The notes: generated by a model from the sequence alone, not told the origin. A DNA stretch of 64,000 bases from Lewinellaceae bacterium (GCA_020636325.1 JACJYC010000005.1:62001-126000); one strand, 5' to 3'. Shown: positions 44,484-52,910, counted from the first letter of the stretch. Program-made: numbers and translations.

Positions 44484-44510
44484 TGTCAGTTGTCAGTTGT
44501 CAGTTGTCAG
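44483..44510. repeat. Four heptamer repeats touching the MNIO start codon
   Basis: TTGTCAG repeated four times in perfect register, the first copy overlapping the ATG (minus strand: CTGACAA repeats then ATG). A related GTCAGTTGTCAG follows at about 44545. These replace any normal leader immediately before the DUF692 gene. Confidence 0.85.
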
Positions 44511-44964
44511 TCTCCGCCCGCCGTAGCTTCAGCGGAGGAGGGGGTCAGTTGTCAGTCTCCGCCCGGCAACTTCGCCGAAAGCTTCGTCGCCCGGTGGCCG
44601 TAGCTTCGGGTCAGTCGCGTGTCAAGGCGATGTTTCGACTTTCCAACGGACGCTTACAATAATTCAATGGTTGAATCCGAAAAAAATGTGCCGTCAGGCA
44701 CAAAATATCGGTAGCCTGATGTAAATCAGGCGTTTTTGGCGTGCCGTAGGTACGCAATATGAAGTCATCACATCGCACGGCATGCTGGACCTCGTTTACC
44801 CGATTCGTCTGCCGAGACTGATCCCTACGGGATTTTTTAACCCTTGATTTGCATGATTTATGGGGGATTATTATTGTTACGAGTTTCAACAACGATAAAC
44901 CCGCCGAAACAAGCAGAAAAAAGATCAGCGAAGTGGTCAGAAAACCAGCCGGAAAAAACGAATA
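44484..44964. other. 481-base repeat-rich gap between MNIO gene and Cys-rich peptide gene
   Basis: It contains the heptamers, GC-rich CTCCGCCCG..CGGCG palindromic pieces (44511-44620), and a cluster of small hairpins: GTGCCGTCAGGCAC (44688-44701), GCCTGAT-GTAA-ATCAGGC (44714-44731) and CGTGCCGTAGGTACG (44740-44754). A 93-codon ORF on the minus strand (44611-44892) runs through these and is judged non-coding. The element cluster looks like a mobile non-coding insertion separating two genes that may once have been adjacent. Confidence 0.6.
44821..44838 (+). terminator. Weak hairpin with T-run
   Basis: ATCCC-TAC-GGGAT followed by T residues to 44838 on the plus strand. The stem is short and the neighbouring genes are on the minus strand, so it may simply belong to the repeat cluster. 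Confidence 0.3.
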
Positions 44965-45162
44965 TTATCCCATACCGCAAGCCGGACAATTATCATAGAC
45001 ATGCCCTTGTTTGGAATGGTCAATCTGGCAATTCTCCACACAGGTCGACAGGTGGATCTCTTCGGTGTCGCCGGGCAGGTGGCAGGAGGAGGTGGATACG
45101 GAAACGGCGCTCAGCGCGATACCCGCTGCGATCGCATTCAAGAGTGTTTTGGAAAGGTTCAT
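44965..45162 (-). CDS. Cys-rich small peptide ending CPACGMG, candidate MNIO precursor
   Basis: A 65-residue peptide. Residues 1-26 form a short basic-hydrophobic leader (MNLSKTLLNAIAAGIALSAV) that could be a signal peptide or, with TSSC, a weak lipobox. Residues 27-65 are hydrophilic with five Cys (27, 41, 45, 59, 62): CHLPGD, TCVENC, and the terminal DNCPACGMG. A small, Cys-rich, leader-bearing ORF upstream of a DUF692 gene on the same strand fits a RiPP precursor. I recall C-terminal Cys-rich cores in ChrA-type precursors modified by ChrH, but could not compare sequences. It lacks the EGKCG repeats of bufferins. It begins 78 bases after the histidine kinase stop and may share that transcript. 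Confidence 0.7.
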   Translation of the reverse strand: MNLSKTLLNAIAAGIALSAVSVSTSSCHLPGDTEEIHLSTCVENCQIDHSKQGHVYDNCPACGMG

Positions 45163-45240
45163 TGTCTTGGTTTTGGAGGATAGACGCCGGTTAAGCGCTG
45201 AAAGGTTGGGTCGGAAAAACCGTTCGGTTGTATTCGGCCC

Positions 45241-47040
45241 TCAACGCTTCCGCAGTTTGATCCAGAACTCTGCGCCGGCGCCTTCCGCCGATTTGACGCC
45301 GATACTGCCGCCCATAGCTTCGATGAATTCCTTGGAAATGGCCAGGCCGAGTCCTGTTCCTTCGGTTTCGTCGTCTTCGGTGCGGGAGTAGGGTTCGAAC
45401 AGCTTGTCGATCTCCCCGGGATGGATGCCCTTGCCGTAGTCCTTCACGGAAACGGTCACGTCGTATTGGGTTTCCTCCGCCGTGATCTCGATGACATCGC
45501 CGGATTGGGAATAACGGATGGCGTTGGTGAGAAAATTATTCAGCACCCATACGGTTTTTTTGGGATCGGCCATGACATGGATCGAATCCGGGTCGGAAAT
45601 CAGGGTGTTGATCTCGATCTGTTTGTCTTTGGCCAACGGCAGCACGCCGGAAACGGCCTGTTCGATCATTTTACCGATGCCGGCTTTTACGGTCGCGACC
45701 TCCATGCCCCCGCTTTCGATCTTCGAAAACTCGAGGATCTCATTGATGGCGCGCTGGATGCGCTGGTTGTTCTCGCCTATGGTATTCAGCAAGTCTCTTT
45801 GCCCCCCCGTCAGGGAGCCCACTTTTTTATTTTTCAACAAGGTAAGGGTCAGGTCAATAGCCGTAACGGGCGTCTTGAGTTCATGGCTCAGGGTGGCGAT
45901 GAACCGGGTTTTTGCCCGGTCTTTTTCCGCAAATTCAGTGATATCGGTCAGCACGATCACGTGACCGATCAGCACCTGGTGTTTTTCACCTGTCGGCGTG
46001 GTCACCACGTTGATCACGTCTTTTGAAAAAAGCCGCTCCACCCTTTCTACCGCAACCCGGATGGGCGGATAGTTCATTTCTTCCCAGGATTCGAACCCGA
46101 TCATTAACTCGGCGATCAGTTGTTGCATCAGCGGGTTGACCGCCGCCACATCGGGCGCGTATTTCCCGATGAGCTGTTCGCGGCGAAGGCTCAGCAAGGT
46201 CAGCGCCTTGTCGTTCACAAAGATGATGTTCTTGTGCTCGCTCAGACCGATAATGGCCTCCGTAAACTGGTTGATGACCGTATCCAGCCGTTTTTTCTCA
46301 AACAGCAGTTCGGCGTAATTGCTGCGTTCGTACTCCTTCAGTTTCTGCGCCATGAAATTGAAGGAACGGGCCATGCCGCCGAATTCGTTCTTGCGGTTGA
46401 CCTCCACCTGCACGTCGTATTTTCCGCGAGCGATCTTTCCGATAGCTTCATTGAAGGACCTGATCGGCCGCAGGATGAAAAAAGGCACGCTCAACGTCAC
46501 CAGCAAACCCACGATGATGCCGCAGGCCCCGAAAATGACCATCGACAGGAAGATCTTGTTGGCCGTGTCGTTCGCGTTGGCAATGCGCTGGGTCACGGCA
46601 TCCTGATTGAGGTTGTAAATCGTATTGACCAGGGAGTTGATCCGGTGCATGGCGACCTGAGCTTTGAGCTCGTCGATCTCCGGCACGGTCAGGATCGCGA
46701 CCAACTGATCGGCTTCCCTGGACAAATCACCGGTCAGTTTTTCCTCTCCGCGCTCCGTGATATTGGATCGCTGCAGGTCAATGCTGCTGCGGACAATTGC
46801 AAGGTATTCCTCAAGGGAGGGTTTGCCCTCCGCCTGCTCCGGCCCGAACAAGGCAAACTGAATATCCTCCAACGCATCGTCGATCTGCTGCATATAGACC
46901 AGGCTCTGGTTATTGTCCCGGATAATGGACATGGATTCCCGGGCCAGGCGGTCGATATAATAGCTCCCCACCCCGCCGAGGAACAGAATTACTGCGAACA
47001 GGAACCCAAAGGATAGGAGCAGTTGGTTTTTGATTTTCAT
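45241..47040 (-). CDS. Membrane sensor histidine kinase (HAMP-PAS-HisKA), Kdp-linked
   Basis: A 599-residue kinase with an N-terminal transmembrane helix (LLLSFGFLFAVILFLGGVG), a helical extracytoplasmic sensor (about 30-165), a second membrane helix (FLSMVIFGACGIIVGLLV), a HAMP domain (FFILRPIRSFNEAIGKIARG), a PAS-like domain (about 255-375), HisKA with phosphorylated H386 (ATLSHELKTPVTAI), and an ATPase domain with N-box NNFLTNAIRYS, DYGKGI and GTGLGLAISKEF. It directly follows the truncated KdpD, so it probably provides the catalytic kinase half missing there. Its likely target is the NtrC-type regulator at 52942-54276, the only response regulator in the window. Confidence 0.9.
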   Translation of the reverse strand: MKIKNQLLLSFGFLFAVILFLGGVGSYYIDRLARESMSIIRDNNQSLVYMQQIDDALEDIQFALFGPEQAEGKPSLEEYLAIVRSSIDLQRSNITERGEEKLTGDLSREADQLVAILTVPEIDELKAQVAMHRINSLVNTIYNLNQDAVTQRIANANDTANKIFLSMVIFGACGIIVGLLVTLSVPFFILRPIRSFNEAIGKIARGKYDVQVEVNRKNEFGGMARSFNFMAQKLKEYERSNYAELLFEKKRLDTVINQFTEAIIGLSEHKNIIFVNDKALTLLSLRREQLIGKYAPDVAAVNPLMQQLIAELMIGFESWEEMNYPPIRVAVERVERLFSKDVINVVTTPTGEKHQVLIGHVIVLTDITEFAEKDRAKTRFIATLSHELKTPVTAIDLTLTLLKNKKVGSLTGGQRDLLNTIGENNQRIQRAINEILEFSKIESGGMEVATVKAGIGKMIEQAVSGVLPLAKDKQIEINTLISDPDSIHVMADPKKTVWVLNNFLTNAIRYSQSGDVIEITAEETQYDVTVSVKDYGKGIHPGEIDKLFEPYSRTEDDETEGTGLGLAISKEFIEAMGGSIGVKSAEGAGAEFWIKLRKR

Positions 47041-47070
47041 GATCCGGTCATTAACACACTAACTTGCTGA

Positions 47071-48192
47071 TCAAAATACAATAATAATATCGATTTCCGT
47101 ATTCAACAGCCGCTTTAACAGCCTGTCAAAATAATTTTTCCCGGTCAGCTGGCGCCAGATCGAAAAAGTGGGCCTTCCGGTCACAATATTGGTAATGCCC
47201 AATTCGACAGCCCGCTCAAAAATCGCTCCGGGAATATCGTCGGAGGGGACAGTGATCACCTTACCCCCTAACTCACCTGCCAATTTAAAATTCTCGAGCA
47301 ATTTCCGCTGGGTCTTCAGGTCGATCCGGTTGGTTTCCTCCCGCGGCGTTTTGACGTACAGCACATACCATTCCGCCTGGTAATGATCCGCCAGCCGGGC
47401 TGTTTTCCGGATGATCTTCTTACCGCCTTCGTGGTTGGTGCTGATGCAGCCCAGGAATCGCTCCGGATGTATCCTTCCCGTGGGCGGCAGGTCTTTCTCC
47501 ATCTTTTTCTCCAATTGCGATGCCACCTTCCGCAGCGCCAGGTCGCGCAGTTGGAGGATTTTTTCCGGCTGAAAATAATTTTCCAACGCCCGGGCGATCT
47601 GGAGGCTGCCCTTGTAGATCTTGCCTTCGCGCATCCTCTTGATCAGGTCCTCGGCCGGCAAGTCGATATTCACGACCTCATCCGCATGTGCCATAAACCT
47701 GTCGGGCACGGTCTCTTCCACCTTTATTCCGGCAATCTTCTCAATTTTATCGTGCATGCTCTCCAGATGCTGGACATTGAAGGCGGTTATGACATTGATG
47801 CCGTTCCGCAGGATCTCCACCACGTCCTGCCAGCGCTTTTCGTGCTTGCAGCCCGGAATATTGGTATGCGCCAGTTCATCGATCAGCACGACTTCCGGCC
47901 GGGCAAGGATGATTGCCTCAAGGTCGAGCTCCTTCAATTCATAGCCTTTATAATATACTTTTTTCAGGGGAATTGCGGGGATGCCTTCCATGAGCGCCCA
48001 GGTTTCCTCCCGTTCATGCGGCTCAATGAGTCCGATCCGGACGTCAATCCCCGCCGCAATCAGGTCGTGGGCTTCCTGGAGCATCCGGTAGGTTTTGCCT
48101 ACCCCGGCGATCATCCCCAGGTAAACCTTCAACCGGCCCTGCCGGCGGCTCCGGATAAGCCGGATGAAATGGTCAATATGATCCGGATCCAT
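47071..48192 (-). CDS. kdpD: KdpD sensor, N-terminal (KdpD + USP) half only
   Basis: About 373 residues from ATG 48192 (an ATG at 48258 would add 22 residues and deepen the overlap with kdpC). It has the KdpD domain with its Walker-type GMIAGVGKTYRMLQEAHDL, the LIEPHEREETWALMEGI region and IDELAHTNIPG, followed by a universal-stress-like domain (FLGCISTNHEGGKKIIRKTA to the C-terminus). The four transmembrane helices and histidine-kinase module of E. coli KdpD are absent, as in other short KdpD proteins. The next gene supplies a separate membrane kinase. Overlaps kdpC by 20 bases, so coupled. Confidence 0.92.
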   Translation of the reverse strand: MDPDHIDHFIRLIRSRRQGRLKVYLGMIAGVGKTYRMLQEAHDLIAAGIDVRIGLIEPHEREETWALMEGIPAIPLKKVYYKGYELKELDLEAIILARPEVVLIDELAHTNIPGCKHEKRWQDVVEILRNGINVITAFNVQHLESMHDKIEKIAGIKVEETVPDRFMAHADEVVNIDLPAEDLIKRMREGKIYKGSLQIARALENYFQPEKILQLRDLALRKVASQLEKKMEKDLPPTGRIHPERFLGCISTNHEGGKKIIRKTARLADHYQAEWYVLYVKTPREETNRIDLKTQRKLLENFKLAGELGGKVITVPSDDIPGAIFERAVELGITNIVTGRPTFSIWRQLTGKNYFDRLLKRLLNTEIDIIIVF

Positions 48193-48802
48193 CGGCCTCA
48201 GGTTGGGATGAAATGCGGGATTCAGGTCCGGCTTTCTTCGAAAATTCATCCAGGGCAAGGTTCAATTCCAGGACGTTCACCAGGCCGCCGGGGCCGAAGA
48301 TCCCCAGCAGCGGCCCTTCCTCATGATCCCGTACCAGCGTTTCAAGGTCCTCTTCTTTCAACCCCCGGTTGCGGGCGATCCGGGGGGTCTGTATGAGCGC
48401 GGCTTCCAGGGAAATATGGGGGTCTAACCCGGAAGCGGAGGCCGTAAGCAGGTCGGGCGGAATGGCCTGCCGGGTCAGCCCGGGGTGGTATTTCAACAGG
48501 GAATCGACCCTGTTTTCCACTTCATCCGCAAATTCCGGGTTAGAGGCGCTCAGGTTGCTTCCTCCGGATGCGGCAGCGTTATACCCTGTAGCCGATGGGC
48601 GCCCCCAAAAGTAATCCGGGCCGGTGAAGAGCTGACCAATGTTTTTAAATCCCACCAACGTTCCGTCCCTGTAAACAGGCCGGCCTTTTGCCGAATCAGG
48701 CGCGATCAGCCGGGCCGTCTCCGTCATTGCCAACGGATAAAGGACGCCGAAGAGCAGCATGGATAAAAAGGTAAAACGAAAGGCGATCCTGAACATGTTC
48801 AT
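48173..48802 (-). CDS. kdpC: Potassium-transporting ATPase subunit C
   Basis: A 209-residue KdpC with one N-terminal membrane helix (FTFLSMLLFGVLYPLAM) and the typical periplasmic domain: YFWGRPSATGYNAAASGGSN, VDSLLKYHPGL, IPPDLLTASASGLDPHIS, and the closing LLGIFGPGGLVNVLELNLAL. The extra acidic/Ser tail after LDEF is longer than usual because it runs into the kdpD start. It helps assemble the KdpFABC complex in the inner membrane. Located 16 bases after kdpB. Confidence 0.95.
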   Translation of the reverse strand: MNMFRIAFRFTFLSMLLFGVLYPLAMTETARLIAPDSAKGRPVYRDGTLVGFKNIGQLFTGPDYFWGRPSATGYNAAASGGSNLSASNPEFADEVENRVDSLLKYHPGLTRQAIPPDLLTASASGLDPHISLEAALIQTPRIARNRGLKEEDLETLVRDHEEGPLLGIFGPGGLVNVLELNLALDEFSKKAGPESRISSQPEADGSGSY

Positions 48803-48818
48803 GTCGTCGTTTTTTCGG

Positions 48819-50864
48819 TTAAATAAACTGTTTCACCACCAGGTCAATGAGCTTGATGCCGGCAAAAGGAACAGCGATGCCCCCCAGGCCGTACACCAGC
48901 AGATTCCTTGTCAGAAGGAAGGATGCGCCGACAGGCCGGTATTTCACCCCGCTCAGCGCCAGCGGGATCAGCAGGGGGATGATCAGGGCATTAAAAATAA
49001 CGGCCGAAAGGATGGCGGATTCGGGACTGCCCAGGTGCATGATGTCCAGGGCTTTCAAACCCGGTACGGATACCGTGAACAGCGCCGGAACGATAGCAAA
49101 ATACTTGGCCACGTCATTGGCGATGGAAAAGGTCGTGATATTGCCGCGGGTGATCAGCAGTTGTTTGCCGATCTCGACCACTTCCAGCAATTTGGTAGGA
49201 TCATTGTCCAGGTCTACCATATTGGCGGCCTCTTTGGCTGCCTGGGTTCCGGAGTTCATCGCAATGCCGATATCCGCCTGTGCCAGGGCCGGGGCGTCGT
49301 TGGTTCCGTCGCCCATCATGGCCACCAGTTTACCGGCCTGTTGTTCTTTTTTGATGTACCCGAGCTTGTCTTCCGGGCGGGCTTCCGCAATAAAATCATC
49401 GACGCCGGCCTCTCCGGCGATAAAGGCGGCCGTCAGCGGATTATCACCGGTCACCATGACCGTCTTGAGCCCCATTTTGCGAAACCGGTCGAACCGTTCG
49501 CGGATACCCGGCTTGATGATATCTTCGAGCTGAATGACGCCGACCGGACGGTTATCAACGGCCAGCGCCAGGGGAGTGCCGCCCTTCGCAGCGATATCCC
49601 TGACCCAGGTCTCCAACTCCGGGTTTTCCGCTTTAAGGCCGTCCCGGCGGCACCAATCTCCAATGGCATCCCAGGCGCCTTTCCGGATCCTGGTCCCGTC
49701 CGGCAGGTTCACCCCGCTCATCCTGGTTTCTGCCGAAAAGGGTACGAATTCAGGGTCCGGCCAATCAGGGTCTTCCCCTGAAGCGCCGTTCTGCCGGGCC
49801 AGCTCAAGGATGGATTTTCCTTCCGGCGTGTGGTCCGCCAGGGAGCTGATCGCCGCCAATCGCGAAAATTCGGAAAGGTCCTTGCCTGCCGACGGATAGA
49901 ACCGGGTAGCTTTCCGGTTGCCGATCGTTATGGTGCCGGTTTTGTCCAACAGCAGCACATCCACATCCCCCGCCGTTTCGACCGCTTTTCCGGACTTGGC
50001 AATGATGTTGGCGCCCAGGGCCCGGTCCATACCCGCAATCCCGATAGCCGACAAGAGTCCGCCGATTGTCGTGGGGATCAGGCAGACAAACAAGGCAATG
50101 AGGGAAGCAACGGGCAATGTGGCGCCGGAAAAGGCGGCAAAAGGCTGAAGCGCAACCGTCACCAGCAGAAATACGATAGTGAATCCGGCCAGCAGGATGG
50201 TCAGCGCAAGCTCATTCGGGGTTTTCTTCCTGTCGGCCCCTTCCACCAGCGCGATCATTTTATCCAGGAAGGATTCACCGGGTTGGGAGGTTACTTTGAC
50301 CAAAATCCGGTCCGATAGCAGCCTGGTGCCCCCGATGACGCTGTTGCGATCCGTATCCGCTTCCCGGATAACGGGGGCCGATTCTCCGGTAATGGCCGAT
50401 TCGTCGATCGAGGCCAGCCCTTCCACAATTTCTCCGTCGGCCGGAATCAGCTCTCCTTCCTCCACCAGAAAAAGATCGCCCCGGTCCAACTCAGAAGCGC
50501 TCACCATGGTGCGGCTTCCGGTCTTTTCGATCCGCCGGGCCAGGGTATCGGTCCGGGTTTTCCGCAACGCCGCCGCCTGCGCTTTTCCGCGGGCTTCCGC
50601 CAGGGCTTCTGCAAAATTGGAAAAAAGCAGCGTAAGCATCAGCAAGCCCGTAATCCAGCCGTTGTACCCGGGGGCGCCCAGCGATTGATCGGCGGTGATC
50701 AGGGAAGCCAGGGTCACGACAACCATGATCGCTGTACCGATCTCTACCGAAAACATGACGGGATTCCGCGCCATCTTGCCGGGATGCAGCTTTATTACTG
50801 AAGCAACCAACGCCTCCCGGATGAAATTTGAACTGAAAAGCCTTTGATTCCTTTCGGCATTCAT
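48819..50864 (-). CDS. kdpB: Potassium-transporting P-type ATPase subunit B
   Basis: A 681-residue P-type ATPase energising high-affinity K+ uptake. The phosphorylated D307 lies in LLLDKTGTITIGN, the same number as in E. coli. The actuator motif SAITGESAPVI, the hinge MVTGDNPLTAAFIAGEAGVD and MMGDGTNDAPALAQADIGIAM are intact. Membrane segments flank these as expected. Full length. The gene is 11 bases after kdpA and 16 before kdpC. Confidence 0.97.
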   Translation of the reverse strand: MNAERNQRLFSSNFIREALVASVIKLHPGKMARNPVMFSVEIGTAIMVVVTLASLITADQSLGAPGYNGWITGLLMLTLLFSNFAEALAEARGKAQAAALRKTRTDTLARRIEKTGSRTMVSASELDRGDLFLVEEGELIPADGEIVEGLASIDESAITGESAPVIREADTDRNSVIGGTRLLSDRILVKVTSQPGESFLDKMIALVEGADRKKTPNELALTILLAGFTIVFLLVTVALQPFAAFSGATLPVASLIALFVCLIPTTIGGLLSAIGIAGMDRALGANIIAKSGKAVETAGDVDVLLLDKTGTITIGNRKATRFYPSAGKDLSEFSRLAAISSLADHTPEGKSILELARQNGASGEDPDWPDPEFVPFSAETRMSGVNLPDGTRIRKGAWDAIGDWCRRDGLKAENPELETWVRDIAAKGGTPLALAVDNRPVGVIQLEDIIKPGIRERFDRFRKMGLKTVMVTGDNPLTAAFIAGEAGVDDFIAEARPEDKLGYIKKEQQAGKLVAMMGDGTNDAPALAQADIGIAMNSGTQAAKEAANMVDLDNDPTKLLEVVEIGKQLLITRGNITTFSIANDVAKYFAIVPALFTVSVPGLKALDIMHLGSPESAILSAVIFNALIIPLLIPLALSGVKYRPVGASFLLTRNLLVYGLGGIAVPFAGIKLIDLVVKQFI

Positions 50865-50875
50865 TTTGATCAGCT

Positions 50876-52561
50876 TTAAAGGGTAGAAAAATATTCGGCA
50901 ACCGGACCAAGGGCCAGCGCCGGAAAAAAGGCCAGGGCGGCCACAATGAGGATGACCGCCGTCAATACGGCGCCGAAGGCCATGCTTTCTATTTTGAGGC
51001 TGCCCGATGAAGCAGGAACGGCTTTTTTGACGGATAGCGCCCCCGCTATGGCCAGCGGCCCGATAATGGGCAAAAACCGGCCGAAAAGCATGATCACGCC
51101 GGTTGCCAGATTCCAGAACGGGGTGTTGTCGTGCAATCCTTCAAATCCGGAACCGTTGTTGGCGGCAGCCGATGTGAATTCGTACATCATTTCAGAAAAT
51201 CCATGGAACCCCGGGTTGTTGAGCCAACCCTGGCGGGATGAGGCAAGGCAAGCCGCCGCCGTACCGCAAAGGATGAGCAATGGATGAAGGATCACCACCA
51301 GGGCGGCTATTTTGATCTCCCTCGCCTCCAGTTTTTTGCCGAACAGGTCCGGCGTTCGGCCGATCATCTGCCCCGAAATGAAAACGGCTACCACAACAAA
51401 TACGAAAAAATTGATGAAGCCCACCCCTACCCCGCCGTACAGGGCATTGATGAACATGTCCAGTAAAAGGACCCCGCCCGAGAGCGCGGTATGGCTGTCA
51501 TGCATCGAATTGACCGATCCGTTGGAAGTGGAAGTGGTCGAAACAGCCCAAAAAGCTGAAGCAACCGGACCGAATCGCATTTCTTTGCCTTCCAGGTTTG
51601 GGCCGGGCAAAAGGCCGGATTCCGGCACAGAAGCGCCCCCCGTTACTTCCTGCCCGACAGATACGGCCGTGAAGGCCAGGAACAGGGTCGTCATGATCGA
51701 AAAGAACAAAATTGCCGCCCTTTTCCGCTTCAGATAAAACCCGAAGGCAAACACAAGGGCCATCGGGAGGAGCAGGATGGCGATATTCTCCAGCATGTTG
51801 GACAGGTAATCCGGGTTCTCAAACGGATGAGCTGAATTGGCGCCGAAAAATCCCCCGCCGTTGGTCCCCAATTGTTTGATGGCAATCATGGGCGCAGCCG
51901 GCCCGCCTGCAACCTGCTGCATCCGGTTTTCCAGGGTATGAACTTCCCGGACCCCGCCAAAATCGGAAACCGTACCGCAGAGGGTAAGGCCTGCGGAAAG
52001 GATAACGGCGAGCGGAAGTAAAATCCGGACGCAACTCCTGACCAACAGGCTGTAAAAGTTGCCGATGTTGCTGCCCGTGTCGCCCGACAAGCCCTGGAAA
52101 AGCAGGCCGCAAACCGCAATACCGGTGCCTGCGCTTACAAATTGCAACCAGCAAAAAACGACAAGCTGGGTAAAATATGCGGCGTCCGTTTCTCCGGCAT
52201 AGTGCTGGAGGTTGGTGTTGGTCACAAAACTGACCGCCGCATTGAAGGCCGGAATGGGGTCCCAACCGGCCAGCCGCCCGGGGTTCCAGAAAGGAATGAT
52301 GCCCTGAAGCAGCAACAGGAAGAAAGCCGCAAAAAAGAACAGGACATTTGCAGAGAGCATGGCCTTCATGTTTTGCTTCCAATCCATGCCGGCGGACGGA
52401 TCGATCTTGCAAAACCTGAAAATCAGCCTTTCCGGTACGGTGAATACCTTGAAACGGCCGGAAGTCCCCCGGAATACCCCCGAAATATACCTGCCGAGCG
52501 GCCAGGATAAGGTTGCCGCCAGCCCGAAAACCACAGCAACTCCCGTGATTTCATTTCCCAT
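50876..52561 (-). CDS. kdpA: Potassium-transporting ATPase channel subunit A
   Basis: A 561-residue membrane protein with the KdpA pore repeats: NTNLQHYAGETDAAYFTQ, TNGGGFFGANSAHPFENP, NGSVNSMHDSHTALSGG and TSAAANNGSGFEGLHDNTPF, the four selectivity-filter regions in order. It has about ten transmembrane helices. It binds K+ and passes it to KdpB. Start ATG 52561 is 3 bases after kdpF. Length equals the family norm. Confidence 0.97.
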   Translation of the reverse strand: MGNEITGVAVVFGLAATLSWPLGRYISGVFRGTSGRFKVFTVPERLIFRFCKIDPSAGMDWKQNMKAMLSANVLFFFAAFFLLLLQGIIPFWNPGRLAGWDPIPAFNAAVSFVTNTNLQHYAGETDAAYFTQLVVFCWLQFVSAGTGIAVCGLLFQGLSGDTGSNIGNFYSLLVRSCVRILLPLAVILSAGLTLCGTVSDFGGVREVHTLENRMQQVAGGPAAPMIAIKQLGTNGGGFFGANSAHPFENPDYLSNMLENIAILLLPMALVFAFGFYLKRKRAAILFFSIMTTLFLAFTAVSVGQEVTGGASVPESGLLPGPNLEGKEMRFGPVASAFWAVSTTSTSNGSVNSMHDSHTALSGGVLLLDMFINALYGGVGVGFINFFVFVVVAVFISGQMIGRTPDLFGKKLEAREIKIAALVVILHPLLILCGTAAACLASSRQGWLNNPGFHGFSEMMYEFTSAAANNGSGFEGLHDNTPFWNLATGVIMLFGRFLPIIGPLAIAGALSVKKAVPASSGSLKIESMAFGAVLTAVILIVAALAFFPALALGPVAEYFSTL

Positions 52562-52564
52562 TTT

Positions 52565-52642
52565 TTAGAATTTTTCCGGATTAATGATGGCATAAAAAAG
52601 ATAGCCCAGCGCACCAAGCGCCACCAATAGCAACAGGACCAT
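52565..52642 (-). CDS. kdpF: KdpF small subunit
   Basis: A 25-residue single-helix peptide, MVLLLLVALGALGYLFYAII + NPEKF, with the family-typical (Y)AIINPEKF end. It stabilises the Kdp complex as a lipid-like subunit. It is too short for routine gene finding and was found inside a longer ORF by its ATG at 52642. Placed between the 33-residue membrane ORF and kdpA with gaps of 2 and 3 bases, so all are coupled. Confidence 0.9.
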   Translation of the reverse strand: MVLLLLVALGALGYLFYAIINPEKF

Positions 52643-52644
52643 AA

Positions 52645-52746
52645 TTATTGATTTAGGATTTGATCCAACCCTTCGATCGAAAGGAAGAGAAGCAGAAAAA
52701 TAACCGCAGCCAGCAAGACCATGGTTATTGTAAGCAGCATTTCCAT
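52645..52746 (-). CDS. 33-residue membrane microprotein at the head of the kdp operon
   Basis: A small ORF reading MEMLLTITMVLLAAVIFLLL then FLSIEGLDQILNQ and TAA, a single strongly hydrophobic helix with a short polar tail. It stops 2 bases before the kdpF ATG, indicating coupling. A second ATG at 52740 is possible. I do not recognise it as a named Kdp subunit. It may be a second KdpF-like peptide or merely a leader peptide. It is AUG-started and lies just downstream of the sigma-54-like promoter. Confidence 0.6.
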   Translation of the reverse strand: MEMLLTITMVLLAAVIFLLLFLSIEGLDQILNQ

Positions 52747-52791
52747 TTTTCCGTTTTTTTGAACACGATAATGATTGACCCTTTATGCAGG

Positions 52792-52806
52792 CCAAAATCA
52801 ATGCCA
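52792..52806 (-). promoter_or_regulatory. Near-consensus sigma-54 promoter for kdp
   Basis: On the minus strand TGGCAT, five bases, then TTGG. This fits the RpoN -24/-12 pattern TGGCAC-N5-TTGC with one change at the -12 C and T for C at position 6. It is 46 bases upstream of the small membrane ORF. The gene on the other side encodes a sigma-54 activator. An ATTGA-CAA-TCAAT inverted repeat (52840-52852), 34 bases further upstream, could be an activator site. Confidence 0.5.
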
Positions 52807-52889
52807 GGTTCAAAACGAAAAATTAATTCCGAATAAAAAATTGACAATCAATACTTTGTGAAATTTCAAGGAAATCAAAATCCGGATAC

Positions 52890-52910
52890 ACCCTTCAGGA
52901 TCGGAAGGGT
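52890..52910 (-). terminator. Hairpin after the sigma-54 regulator gene
   Basis: ACCCTTC (52890-52896) pairs with GAAGGGT (52904-52910), 32 bases past the regulator's stop. On the minus strand it is followed only by a broken T-rich stretch, so termination would be partial. It separates the Ktr/regulator transcript from kdp. Confidence 0.4.

Noticed and set aside
44611..44892. 93-codon minus-strand ORF between the peptide and MNIO genes
   Set aside because: It runs through several hairpins and repeat sequence, with no family resemblance. Probably non-coding, though a partner protein for the MNIO cannot be fully excluded.
44965..45162. Bufferin (DUF2282, BufA-type) precursor
   Set aside because: Lacks the EGKCG-type repeats and length expected of bufferins, and no BufB/BufC-like genes are nearby. 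CPACGMG suggests another precursor class.
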